NCBI GenBank assembly: GCA_021397835.1
Contig: JAJFZO010000609.1
Span: forward strand, 6,822,001-6,886,000
Direction of reading: 5' to 3'
Source of the DNA: Moringa oleifera
Lineage: Eukaryota; Streptophyta; Magnoliopsida; Brassicales; Moringaceae
Length of the DNA: 64,000 bases
The notes beneath the pieces were generated by a model that did no database searches, had not been told where the DNA came from, and worked only from the letters and a program-made list of their open reading frames with translations. Position numbers and translations under genes: made by a program. Below, piece after piece: positions 26,652 through 39,260 of the stretch (the stretch's first letter is position 1; every line of letters starts with the position of its first letter).

Positions 26652-29600
26652 CTATGCACATAAAACACGGCGATGATATTCCCCAAGAGCCCATATGGGG
26701 AAAATGTTCCGATATGCTGCGTAGTTCAACAGACAGTTCCTCATATACACCCCGGTAGTTTCCTATTATAGCCAAAAAAAAAAAAGTACATTAGATACCT
26801 TTTCCAGCATATGACATGCCTCAAAAATGTTCTTGTTCTCCTCCTAAGTTGATTAAAGCTGCTGCATATCTATGAGAATCACCTGTTGAGGGAAGTCACC
26901 ATCTTCCATTTGTGAATTGATCAAGACCCTTATTCCACGATGTATAGGTGCGGGATCTACATCGGCCTTTGCTCAAGAAAACATTCAATATCAGATATGG
27001 AGGCATCAAGAATGTAATCAATCCACGTGTAAAGAAAAATTATTTCACATGTCAAAGCAGGAAAGTTTTCCAGTTCTCACTCAAATCTGTTTCTATATCA
27101 TCTACAACGTCTTTGCCAAGCCAGTTTGTATTCTTTAATGAACATTAAGATTAGAAACTGACCTGTCCAGCATCAATGAGAGCTAACAGAGTCCATGCTG
27201 TCTGTACTAGATGTGCTCTATTGCCTTCCAGGTTCGTGTATACCTGTTTTGTTGAACTAGGGTCAATGCATAAGAAAAGAAATTTTTGAGAAAGAAGATC
27301 AAACTATTCATAGTGAAGTGTTCTTTACTGATATTGCTTTGGTTAGAACAGTTCAGCTACTTGCCTATGCAGGAGTGTTCAACCAGAAAGTAAGTATGCC
27401 ATGGGTTTCATAATAACTCAGAAAGTACGTTAAATGTAGGTGTCATAACTCTTTTGGTCTGACAGGTAGGCTTCGCACATGAAAATGGTCAATTTATCTG
27501 TACCTTATTCTGGCTAGAAAGGTAACTCTCTCCCCATCCACCATCGGGCAGCTGCTTGGATAATAAAAAGTGACAAGCTTTACGCAGGGTAGAACTGCTC
27601 TTGCAGTGTCTACCACATGCTGCCAACCCCTCTACTGCAAACCATGTCGCATACGTATAGCAAATTCCCCAGCAGCCATACCTGTTTCAGTAGGAATCCC
27701 TCGCAATTATTAACTTTTCTTTGTTTACCTAGTAGTTTCTGCTTCAACCACTCCAATGAAAACAAAGACGAAAATGCCAATCCATATATTAAATGTCTGA
27801 CACTGACCATGAACCATCTGAATTTTGTGTTTCTTCAATATACTGAATTGCTCCAGAGATGCAACTGTCTATTTCTGTTTTTCTGTGTGTGGGGTGTAGC
27901 TTTCTGAACAATACCAGCCCTTGAATTGCTGATGAAGTGCACTCTACGTAGCTAAACAAGTGAAGTCGGTCTAAATTCGAGAAACAATTGATGAGGTAAA
28001 GACTATGGCAAAGTGTAGATATGCATGAAGAGATCTTATCTTACTCTCTCTCGATTAAAACATCTTCAAGGAATTCTGTAGGATTAAATTTCTGAAAGTG
28101 AAAAAGCATAAGAGAACTTGGTGAAATGCTGCATGATTAGAAGAACTACAGGCATGTAAAGTTGCATTCATTGATAACTTGAAGCATGAGAGGGAGAGGG
28201 TGATGATAATTTCAAAAAATCAATACCTCCATCCATCGATATGCCCTTTTGGGTTCCCAAACTGGAAAGCCACCATTGCTGCTCTGTATATGTAAGAAAA
28301 TTAAAAAAATCATTTTTTTATATGAGACTAGAATGCCTAATGTGATTGTAGAAATGTCATAAGTCATATAAGTCCTTAACACTTTAGCATTCTTACTTGT
28401 AGAGAAAGGATGACATTCACAGCATCATACAGCCGTTCTTTTTCTATCTTCTCTCCAACAAGTTCTGTGGATATTTGTGATAACAAAAGTGTTGTCTTCA
28501 GGCCTTCTGCAGTGCAATCAGAGACCTGCCATCCATGGTCTTGTATACTGAATGTCCATGCCCCTTTGGATGTGTGTCTGTACATTGCACAGAAGTTGCC
28601 AGGAGGGTTTTCCCCGACCTTTTAGGATAACATCATGTTAGTTTAATTTAATGCAGATATTAAATGAAGAAAACTAAGGAATATGTATGTGGACTAAGAT
28701 CTGGCCTGTGAAGCTTTTATGAACTCATGTGCTTTGCGAAGGGTTGCCCCGTACTCTTTGTGTAGATTACTTGAGATAATTGCTTGAACAGCCAACACTG
28801 CATCCCATGTTTGACTACCAAAAGTCTGAATCATAAAAATCAAGTATGAGTTAGTGCTCTTCATTCTAATCTCACTTGGATTTCAACAGCAACCATGTAA
28901 ATTTGCTTGTATAGGTATATCCATACTTAACTAGCAAAACAAAACAAAACAAAGGGAATGTAAAGGACACCTGCATTTTCAGGCCATCTTCCGCAATCCA
29001 ATAGTAATCAGGGAGTCTTGCTAAATGTCTTTTATATGCTTCTGAGTTCGGATCTTCCACCCAACAGGCAATTAAACATATTGCCTGTAATACAAGTAAC
29101 AATATTAAGAGCCTTAAATTTTCACTGTCCTAGAATTCTATATGCTTCAATTCATATTAATTTCTTGTTCCATAGTTTTTCATGAAGTGACACATGTTAC
29201 CTTTTCTACACATCCAATGCAAAAGTATCTGCTATTCTCGTCCTCGTAATGTACATGTTCAATGGCAACTTTTAGCGCCTTCTCTCTCAGCATAGAAAAG
29301 GGCCAGCGTTTCAAAAGGGGTTCCGCAATATGGTACAGGAATCCCCATGTGAGATCTTGAATGACAGGGCGAGGATAGTACAGATCCTCCTGGAAATATT
29401 CCTTTGATCAGCTTCGTGTTTAAATCAGTGCAAACGTATCTGCTTTCTGATTGTGACTATACTATGTAATGCTTTTTCATATAAAAAAATCAGCCTACAA
29501 ACCTTCGCAATTGTATTTCGTGCTTTGTTCCAGTTTATTTGATGATAAGGTTCATTGTAAAGCTCTTGCCTCAGTGATTGAATTAATTCTGTGATCGGAG

Positions 29601-31146
29601 CAACAAACCTCTTGCCATACAGATATGACATGGGCATGTAAACCAAACGACAGTAGCACATCATTTTGCCTGTATGTCATGAAATAAGGTAAACCTTATA
29701 TATTGTTCTTTGACATCCAAAAAACATTTGGTATGCGTTTGCATTATCTATATGATTTCTATTTGTAGTTCAGCAGAGGAAATTAATACTTGGATGAATT
29801 GGGAAGAATTCAGGCAGAATCCAAAACTCTGGAGGCAAAGGGTTGCAACCTTCCCACTCGTACACCCCAAGTACCTAACCCGAGGCAAAGAAAAGCTTCA
29901 ATTTGTTAATTGTATTATCTGCAAGTCACACCATGAGTTAGTAAAAAGTGGCAGTACCGTGACCCAGAACTTGCCCCAGGATGGGATGGCAACCAGGCCA
30001 CCATGGTCAAGGATCCACTTTCTGCCCCTCGCTACAGCCTTCTCCTCTCCATCTACAAGGTCCTCTCCAAGCAACCTCAGGGTAATGTAGCTCAGTGCTG
30101 ACCCGAACATTGTGCTGTGACCCTCAATGTGTAGCCCCCAGCCTCCATCTTCATTCTGCCATCGCACTTATCCAACATAAATCTTGCCATTTACATGGTC
30201 ATTCGGCCTATTCTTCAACGAAGATTATTTAACTTCAAATATTGGAGACAACAGGTGAATAAACTACCATACCTGATGATTATATATGTAGCGGATAATT
30301 TCCTTCTGGTGTTCTAATGATAGTACAGTGTTGACTGCCCCAGTGATATACAATGCCATCAACTACATATCACATGTAAGACCATTAGGCATCTTAGACT
30401 GATATAAATAAATAATAAAATAGCATTATATGAGAGAGGCACTACTAACCAAAGGAGGAAGGTAAAATAAAGCGCCAGCAGATTCAGCAGGCCAGTGGCC
30501 ATCATGAGCCTGAATGGAAGAAAAGAAGCTGATTGCCCTTCTCAATGTGGCTGTCACTGCTTCCTCAGTTATCACTTCTGTTTCCTTCAGTTTCACTGGT
30601 GGTGGAATTGGTTCACATGGATTCTCTTTTCTGAACTTTTTAAGTTCACTCAAAGTGTTAGAAAAGTATAACGTAATTAAATCCATTCTTGCCTTCGAGA
30701 CCAAGATTCAATTTTCAAGGCATAAATTGTGATAGTATAAAGATAATAACTGTCTTAATTTTATGATATTGGAACTCCCATTTACACAATTCTAAATATT
30801 ATGGATCTGTATGGGTTTGTATACCTATAGTATTACATTTTTTCTTTTAATTTTTTTTATGACATGTTCCTTCTAAGAATAGCATGGCATTTGTACTACA
30901 TATTAACTTATAGATGCATGTATATATGTATTTGTGTTACTGTGTTTTTACCTGCATTCTCATCAAGAGATCAGCACTTTGTTTGATTTGAAATCGATTC
31001 TTTTTAAATTGTTCACGAAACTTTTCGATTTGAGCTATTTCCTGGGCGGTTCCGGCATCTGGGTCGAACTCCCAGTGTTGTCTGCCTATATGATTGTTTA
31101 CTGTGGTTAACCATGGACCGTCTTCTGCTATCTTTAATTTCCACAT
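26652..31146 (-). CDS. Oxidosqualene cyclase, lupeol-synthase-like (OSC1)
   Basis: Cyclises 2,3-oxidosqualene to a triterpene alcohol at the ER membrane. Exons, 5' to 3' on the minus strand: 31146-30952, 30635-30450, 30362-30273, 30155-29958, 29874-29790, 29669-29503, 29389-29201, 29084-28971, 28825-28706, 28618-28397, 28283-28227, 28091-28045, 27951-27808, 27681-27504, 27243-27163, 26966-26883, 26762-26652. They total 2268 nt with no stop: 755 residues, normal for plant OSCs. The start [10 protein letters not shown] is the family start. Catalytic DCTAE is at 482-486. QW motifs are at 107-113 (QAHDGHW), 157-163 (QNEDGGW), 599-605 (QNSDGSW) and 648-654 (QLPDGGW). The ending HRRVLCA and the [13 protein letters not shown] start resemble the lupeol-synthase clade. 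The specificity motif is MMCYCR (254-259). Introns are GT-AG except intron 9 (GC-AG). The exact product cannot be told from sequence. Confidence 0.93.
28704..28705 (-). promoter_or_regulatory. Non-canonical GC 5' splice site, OSC1 intron 9
   Basis: Exon 9 ends at CACAG and the intron begins GCCAGA instead of GT. Phase and protein alignment (KASQ then VGENP) require splicing here. The match to the GC-donor consensus (AG/GCAAGT) is poor. Read-through gives an immediate stop (CAG GCC AGA TCT TAG). Confidence 0.7.
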
Positions 31147-31720
31147 TTTTATGGGATATATTTTCCTAAGAAAATATAAAAGAATAAAAAACATTAAGCT
31201 AATCATGAACCACAAAAAATAAAGAACAATAACAATAAATTTATAATCCATGAAGCCTAGAAATGAGGAAGCACTTGAGGCAAACATCAGCCAATAACAT
31301 ATACAGCATTCATGTTACCCAGTTAACCAGAAGAAAACAACGTGTGTATTGGAAGAGACAAAAGTTTTGGAAATGAAATTCAGAAGGAACTTCATGGAAA
31401 AATACCCCGACCAGCATAGTTGGGAAGGTATGCATAACTGAAGACTTAATATGAGTGTTTTTTTTCTAAGGAAAAGTATCGAGGCATAGATACAGAGATA
31501 TGAGTTCCAATGATTTTACTTATAGCTCCCGGACTAAATCTTGTGATAGCAATAATAATAAGGGCTGGAACTGCATAAGGAGATTGGACTCACCGGAGAT
31601 CAACATTTGTCTTTGGTAACCTTGTCAATATTCCCCTGAAAGGGAAGCGGCTCCACCTGCAGTTTCAGCTTGTGTTCAGATGAGGGCTTTCCAGAGGAAG
31701 CTTAGCTTCTCATCAATCTT
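31147..31720 (-). promoter_or_regulatory. OSC1 5' leader with probable intron
   Basis: A strong donor CTCCG/GTGAGTCC lies at about 31598, and an acceptor (TTTCTTAG/GAAAATAT) about 20 bases before the ATG, suggesting a ~430-bp leader intron. The leader exon at about 31600-31720 is conserved in the orphan copies at 42350-42416, 48360-48422 and 57190-57264. The ATG frame is open 47 codons upstream through this putative intron and would add a hydrophobic stretch if the intron were retained; the family start at 31146 is preferred. Confidence 0.55.
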
Positions 31721-32620
31721 TCTAACAGATTTGATGCCATTGCATGGCCTATCATAAATCATCAGTGGAAGAAATCAAAGGAACACTTCTCTATGTATTG
31801 TGGGTGCGCCGACATCAAGCTTCTGAGGTTATCTGTAATACTTTGTTTATGTTGTCCATGCATATGAGGATTTTGATAATTGAGTCTTATAAGAAACTAT
31901 ATTACTTTTAATGTATGAATATTTTAATTTGGTCGCGACATGACATGAAAATATCATTATATTTTAAGATTATAAGTTTACATTTTACTATTCATATATC
32001 ATTTTAGTTTTTTTATTTTTTTTGTAATTTTCTTAAGATATACTTTAAAATTTGAGCCAACAGTAACAAATTGGTGTATAAGTCACCAAATCTTTCATCT
32101 ATAGGAACAAATTTTGTAATTTATCTCTTTTTTCTTTTAAATAGAATTTCCAGTTCTCCCAAACAAAATCAAATATTTTTAATTATATTTATTAACACAT
32201 ATTTTTGTTATTCTTTTGCTCAAAATTTTTTTCACTTTTCTAAGGTTTGAAATCATATACTTTACCTTAATAATAATATGAGTATTGTCACGTCAACTTT
32301 TGTAACAGAATACTCATATCATTGTCCTTTGAATGAATATATATGAGATTAATAATTTTCATACCATTAAATATGAATTTCTCAATAATTAAAAAATTAT
32401 AATTTAATATTGAGCAACAACTATGAAATAAAGAAAAATAACTGGTTAAATTTACTCCAATTTTTTAGTATTTTATTATACTACCAAAATGCTTCATTCA
32501 ACATGAAATAGTTTCGATTTCCTTTTTTTAAAAAAAAAAAAAGCTCATAATCGTGTATTTTCAATTAGAAATGAAAATATATTTTTGTAAATTAATCAAT
32601 CTAAATGCAATCAAACTTTG
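31720..32620 (-). promoter_or_regulatory. OSC1 upstream region
   Basis: Matches, in reverse complement, 41530-42200 and 56700-57000 (shared GATTTGATGCC, GTCACCAAATCTTT and TGTTTAACATAA-like blocks), so it is a duplicated OSC promoter. No TATA box is assigned with confidence. It is cut at about 32625 by a truncated Copia LTR. Confidence 0.5.
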
Positions 32621-32624
32621 AATT

Positions 32625-35600
32625 GTTCATTATAAAAATATATTACAAGAAAGATAATTATTTTCTCTTTACCCTCTTTTCATTATAATAAAGCATTAGG
32701 AGTCTCTTCCGCTCATTCTATTGTATTTACATGGGTAGTAATCCTCTTTTTATATAGTAAAGCCCAAAACTAACAATACATGTATAAAAATCTCAAAATA
32801 TCCTTCTACATAAATTTGTCTCCACATATACTTAACAATCTTTCACTTGGAGACTAATTCATTATTTCAATTGTTTCGTCCATCTGCGGTGACTATGATT
32901 CCTTAATCAATAGCTGAGAAGTCTCATTGAAGTTGTACACAACTTCAGTTTCTCGCTTGTAACAACCTTAGTCAACATATCAGGTAGATTTTGACTTCTT
33001 TGTATCTTTTCAAGTGATAAGACATCATCTTCCAAAGTTGATCTTATGAAGTGATACCTGAATTGTATATGCTTTGTTCTAGCATGATACACATGGTTCT
33101 TTGCTAAATAAATGGCACTCTAGCTATCACAGTGCAGTGTAAAATACTTTTTTAAAACTTATGCCCTAGTTCATTTAGAAAAGATAATAACCATATCATC
33201 TCTTTAATTGCTTTTATAAGAGTAACATATTCAGTCTCTATGATAAAAAGTACAATTATCTTTTATAGTTTAAACATTCAACTATTGTAGTATCACCCAA
33301 TGTTTAAACATACCCTATAGTACTTTTTTTTGCTATCTATGTCACCAATCATATCAGCATCAATATAATCATGCAAACTTATATATGTTTTTCTGAAGTA
33401 CAAAGCTATATTTGTAGTACTATTCAAATACCTAAAAATCTATTTAATGGCTTCTCAGTATTGTTTTCTTAAATTGCTCATGTACCTACTGACAATTTCC
33501 ACTACATGTGCTATATCTGGTCTTATACATATTGTAACATATATTAAACTCCCAATAGCAAAAGTATAAGTTACCTTGCCCATGTATGCAACCTCATCAT
33601 TAATTGAAGGAGACTGATCTTATACATACTGTAGCATACATTAAACTCCCAATAGCAAAAGCATAAGGTACTATACCCATCCATTCTGAATCTAGCAAGC
33701 ACCTTGTTGATGTATTTTTTCTTAGATAGCTTAAGAGTACTCTTTTTTTTAGTAATTCTTATCTCAAAGATTTGTTTAGTAAAACCTAAATCCTTCATAG
33801 CAAACTTCTCTGAAAGCTTACATTTTAATTTCTTTATTCCATACAAATTAGCTTCAACAATTAACATGTCATCAACATGTAACAACAGTATAATGTAAGA
33901 GTTATTATACCTTTTGACATAACAATAACGGTCTGTTTGACTTCTTAAGAAACTATTCTTACCCATGAAGTTGTCAAACTTCTTGTACCATTATCTAGGA
34001 GCTTATTTTAACTTATACAAACTTTTCATAAGTTTGTATACCATTTTCTCCCTTCCTTTGACTTCAAATCCTTGTGGCTGATTCATGTAAATTTTTTCCT
34101 CCAAAATACTATGAAGAAAAGTTATTTTTACATCCATTTACTACATATGCAAATCTTCTTGAGCGACTAACCTAAGTACTATTCTGATTATAGTCAACTT
34201 AACCACTGGGGACAAAATTTTTGTGTAGTTAATACATTCTTTTTGTTAAAAGCCCTTAACTACTAACTTTGCTTTATGTCGTTTACTACCATTATATTCT
34301 TCTTTTATCTAGTAAACCCATTTATTCTGCAAGATCTTTCTTCATTGTGGTAGTTTTATCAACTCCCATGTTTGATTATTCATTAGGGAATCCATGTCAT
34401 CTTTCATAGCTAACTCCCACTAGATTGATTCATCACCCTGCAAAGCTTCATCAAAACTCTCTGGTTTACCTTTATAAGTTAACAAGATGTAGCTTAGAGA
34501 AGGCGATCTTACAGTTCTCAAAGATCTTCTCACTTTTATCATAGGACTTATTGGATTTACCTCTGAAGTCATACTTTTCTGATTTTCCTTAGTAATATCA
34601 TCTTCAACTTCCTGAGTATTTTGTTATAACTGATCCACTGGAATATCTCTTAAGTGGATTACTTTAGGCTTTTTTACCTTAAAATCTGTTACTTTTAAAC
34701 TATTGTCCGAACTATCCATGTACAAAACTTGCTCATTGAAGATTACATCCTTACTCTTAATGATCTTCTTGTTTTGGTTATTTGAGAAACAATAATCAAA
34801 CTTATTGTTACCATATCCAATGAAAAAAAATATTTTTTTGATTTAGGATCAAGTTTACTTCTAGCAGCAGTATCAATATGGATATATGATAGGCCACTAA
34901 ATATTCTTAAAAAAGATAAGTTTACCTTTTTATTACTCCAAACCTCCTCAGGTGTTCTTCAATCTAGAGAAACTGAAGAATCCTTATTGGTCATACAGGC
35001 TGTAGTGTTAACTGCATTTGACCAAAATATCTTGGGTAACCGTGCATGCTCATTCAATGTCTTATTCATCCTTTCTACATCACCATTCTGCTGAGGTGTC
35101 CTTAGAATAGTCTTCTCCATCTTGATCTATTATTAACACAAAATTGTTTGAAATCTCTATCAATGTATTCTTCATCATTATCAGATCTCAAACACTTAAT
35201 CTTAAGATTGGTTTTATTCTTAACCATAGCTTTTTATTTTCTGAAACATATCAGTTTTATTTTTCAAAAAATAAATCTATACCTTTCTAGTTGAGTCATC
35301 AATAAAAGTCACATAATAACTAGATCTCTTAAGAGATGTTAGAGTTGAAGGCTCCCATACATCTATATGAACTAACTCTAGTTTCTCTTGCTTTAATTGC
35401 TTTCTTACTTTAGAGAAGCTAACCCTTTTCTGTTTTCTAAGGATGCAGCTTTAACATAATTTATGCTCTACAGATTTTAAATATGAAAAATCACCATTTG
35501 CCATCATGGCCTTTATTCCTTTTTCACCCATATGTCTATAATGCCATAAATCAGAATTTATACTAGTGTCAATAGTAACTACAGTGTCCTTGTAACTTAA

Positions 35601-37216
35601 GGTTAGATAGAGAGTTCCAGTTTTGCTCCCTTGAGCAATAACCATAGAACCTTTGGTAACTTTTTAAGCACTATCATTGAAAATCACAGTATCCCATCAT
35701 TATTAAGTTGTCTAATAGAAATCAGATTTCTCATCAATGTTGGCACATGTATGACCTTTTGAATTTTTTAGATATTCTTATTTGGCATCTTCAATTTAAC
35801 GTTACACATACCAACAATATTCAAAGGTTCTCTATCAGTAAGATAAACCTTTCCAATATTATCAACAACATAATTCTTTATTATTTTGCTATACTCAGTG
35901 GTATGAAAATATGTCTCAGAGTTTAAAACTCAAAACTCATGAGGATTATCAACAATCAAAAGTAATGCATCATTTACCTTATCTGTTATAGCATTTATAG
36001 TATCATCTTTATTCTCACATTTTTTTCTTTAGTGGTTGACAACTTTTCTTCATATGACCCATTTTTCTTGCAGTTTTAACATTCTAGATTTTTTTCAGAT
36101 CTATATTTACTTCTTCTATTCCTTGAGTTTGATTTGGCCTTATTGTAATTAGAATTTTTGTCACTTGTTTTTTTCTTTATTTTCAACATTTAGGGCAGAA
36201 TTTAAAACTGATGTTTCACTTAAAACGATTCTTTGAATCTTTTTTGCAAGAACTTGATCACAAACATCATTAAAGTTTAGTTTTGAACTCCCAACGAATT
36301 TACTAATCGCTGCTCTCATGGGTTTCTAACTATTTGGTAGTGATACCAAAAGTATCAAGGCACGTACCTCATCATCAAAGTCAACCTCAACAGAAGATAA
36401 CTGATTGACAATAGTATTAAACTCATTAAGATGAGTTGCCACAGAATTACCTTCACTTATTTTCACGTGAAATAGTTTCTTCATGAGAAAAACTTTGTTG
36501 TTTGCTAAAGGTTTTTCATACATGTCAGATAGCACCTTCATCAGACTTGCAATTATTTTCCCCTTTGCCACGTTGTGAGCAATATTCTTTGACAGTGTCA
36601 GCCAAATAAACACTCGCACCTATCGATCAAGGAGATCCTAATCACTTTCTGAAATCTTTTCAGACTTTTGACCTAAAAGTGTTTCATGCAGCCTTTTCTC
36701 ATGTAGATAATCCTCGATTTGCAGTCTCCAAAAGGCATAATCTATACCATCAAACTTGATGATCTCATGTAATGAGTTTTCTTCGCTATCCATTACTTTC
36801 AATCTTAAAACCTGAAGCACTAATACTAGTTGTTGGAAATTTAACAATGAAATCTTTAATTGATGGATCAAATATCAAATCTCTAAAATCTGAAAGCAAT
36901 AATAATAAAAGCAAGAAGAAATTAAACAATCACAAAAACACAAGATTTATAATGATTTACCCTCGATTGAAGTTACATCCTCTTTACAGCTACTGTAAGA
37001 AACCCTTTCACTATAAAAATAGATTACAAGAGAGAACTATTTTTTTTCTAGCCCTCCCTTTATTATATAAAGCCCTATAACTCTCTTTAAATCCTTCTAT
37101 TATATTTACATAAGTAGGAATCCCTTTTTTATATAATAAAATTCAAAACTAATAGTACATGTGTGAAAACTGTAAAATATTTTTCTACATAAATTTGTCT
37201 CCACATATACTCAACA
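32625..37216 (-). mobile_element. Ty1/Copia retrotransposon 1, degenerate
   Basis: Minus-strand element. The right (5') LTR is 36831-37216; the left (3') LTR is truncated (about 32625-32837). The primer-binding site next to the right LTR reads TAGTATTAGTGCTTCAGG, close to the initiator-Met-tRNA type. The purine-rich tract by the left LTR is CTCCAAGTGAAAG. Broken coding blocks: gag 36871-36326 (FDGIDYAFWRLQIEDYL, LMKVLSDMYEK, LFHVKISEGNSVATHLNEFN); pre-integrase 35645-35451 (LWHYRHMGEKG); integrase about 35400-34950; reverse transcriptase 33966-33571 (LLLHVDDMLIV, usual YVDDM changed to HVDDM); RNase H end 33092-32907 (HIQFRYHFIR, MLTKVV). Domain order gag-IN-RT-RH is Copia. Many stops: inactive. 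Confidence 0.9.
36831..37216. repeat. Copia 1 right LTR
   Basis: 386 bp, TGTTGGAAAT to ATACTCAACA. The partner LTR ends at 32837 (ACTTAACA) but keeps only about 213 bp. Confidence 0.85.
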
Positions 37217-37668
37217 ATAATAAATAATGGATCTTCCAAAAAAAAAAAATAAAACAGAACTTTAAGAGAGAATAGATATAAGATTTAAATCAACATAATA
37301 AACTGTAATAAATAAAAATCATTTGTCTAATATTAAAAATAGAACAAAATGAGAATAAACAAGAACATGCACTAAATAAAATTTTACATCTAATAAAATG
37401 CAAATTGAATTTTCTATACTTAAATAAGTTAAAGGGTTCATCAATATATTAAATTAATCATTAAATTTAAATTTGAATTGTTATTAGTTTAAAACTTCAT
37501 ACTTTTAAAATCAGATTTATTATAAATTAAAATTAAAAATTATTTTAAAAAATTATCAAATTAATATAATTTTAAAATTCAAAATTTTTTCTTTACAATT
37601 TTTACAGGAATTCGTTAACAAATATATTTTTTTCACATTGTACTTTTATTGGCTCTAACTTTACTTTT
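37217..37668. other. Duplicated flank, no gene
   Basis: Matches 46629-47079 in direct orientation downstream of Copia 2. AT-rich, no coding signal. Confidence 0.7.
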
Positions 37669-37677
37669 TTTAAAAAA

Positions 37678-38205
37678 AATTAAGGTAAATATCATTTACA
37701 ACCTTGAGTTTAACTCTATTTCTTTAATTAAATACTAACTTTCAAAATGTATCCAAATAGATCCTGATTTATTGATTTTGTTCAAATTAAACCTAACTTA
37801 AAATGATTATGAAAAATTAATGATTTTTTCATTGTTAAAAATGACTAAAAACTTTACACTTTATTTTGATTTTATTTCTCAAATTTGAATTTTTTTAACA
37901 AATTAACTATTTTTTATGAATTTTTTAAAATTTTAATGATATAGTTTTTAAGAAAAATAGTTTTGGTACTTAAAAAATTTTAAAATTGTTTATGATGATA
38001 TCTTAAATATTTTATTACATTCATAAAAAATTATAAGTCAAAATTTATTGTAAAATCCCTCTAATTTGAATATTTTTAATATTTAAATTTTTTAATAAAG
38101 TTTAATTTTGATAAAATTAAAATAATGAAGTTTGTTTACATATTTTTTAAAAGTAAAAGTTTGATTGAATAGAGAAGGTAAAACTTAAAGTTTTAAATGT
38201 ATTTA
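37678..38205. mobile_element. MITE, MULE-type family, copy 2
   Basis: About 528 bp, same family as 3621-4156 and 51133-51673. Flanked by TTTAAAAAA (37669-37677 and 38206-38214). The duplicate block has the empty site at about 47078-47092 (a single TTTAAAAAA between the same flanks), which proves insertion and dates it after the block duplication (or loss from copy 2, less likely). Confidence 0.85.
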
Positions 38206-38328
38206 TTTAAAAAATTATTTTACTATTATAATTGATAAATTAAAAATAATAAAAAAATTAAGATGAAAATATCTAAAAAGTAAACATTTCTTTTGAAGAC
38301 ATAAGATGCTTATGTTATATATATATAT

Positions 38329-38690
38329 TCACATTGTATTGTATAATGCATTACATAAATGGTTTAAAGGGGTGAGGCTGATGCCTCTCCTAAGCTGGAC
38401 ACCAACAAAAATGGCTACCTCGAAATGCATAGGGTTGTCATCTTGAAGTGACACTTGATACTCATTTATGGCAGGGACCACCCAGCCCCACATGCCATTG
38501 TTATTGACTTGATAGTACGGAATCCTCCACACGCATTGTCTGAGCTAAGCTGCATGTCATGGTTCATGAATTATTGTACTCTGCATAATTGTGTTGATTG
38601 AAATATGTTCGTTGTCATTTACAACAGGGAAACTTGGATTTAGTGGATGCCATTCGTAATTTTCTGCAATATATCTTTAAACACTTATCC
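38329..38690 (-). pseudogene. Unidentified coding remnant
   Basis: Minus strand; two blocks read as protein: RYIAENYEWHPLNPSFPVVN and NTIMQS, then, after two stops, WRIPYYQVNNNGMWGWVVP and DDNPMHFEVAIFVGVQLRRG. The strong composition (Trp, Pro, charged) looks genic, but I do not recognise the family. The direct duplicate at 47190-47530 is more broken. Its neighbour is the OSC-upstream block, so it may be a gene once sited upstream of an OSC. Confidence 0.4.
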
Positions 38691-39260
38691 TTGCAAATTA
38701 CTATTTATATTGATACATTATATATAAATATTAAGTAATAATTAAAAGTTATATTATTTAAAAGTCATAATTGAAATTGAACTCTATGATGGTAATTATA
38801 TTAATCGTTAATAAAGATAAAAATAATAATTTATATATTTAATAGTAATAGAGATAATTAAAATTTTTTATTGTTTTATTTAATTAAATAATTATTATTT
38901 TATATAATTTTATAAGTGAATTTTTAAAATCAATTTTTAATGTAAATATGGGTTCTTAAAGTCCAGTAAAGTTTTTTTTATAAAATTTTTGTATCAATTT
39001 TTTTAATGTTGCTAATATTGGAACCTTAGAATGTTGTTATTATTATTTTTAATGTGATGTAGTTATTTTTAAAATAATTAATTGATTGAAATGATAAAAA
39101 AAAAAATTTATCTATTGCGTGCACTGTGAATCGATCATTATTACTACACGTTAGTTAAGATATATTAATTTTTTACTTGATTCTCTAAAATATAATTGAT
39201 GACACAAATATATAATAAAAATTTTGGATTTTGCTGCTTAATTAGCTACACATGATAAAT
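38690..39260. other. AT-rich spacer absent from duplicate
   Basis: No gene. The duplicate at 47535 jumps directly from the equivalent of 38679 to the equivalent of about 39372, so this stretch is missing there. Confidence 0.5.
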
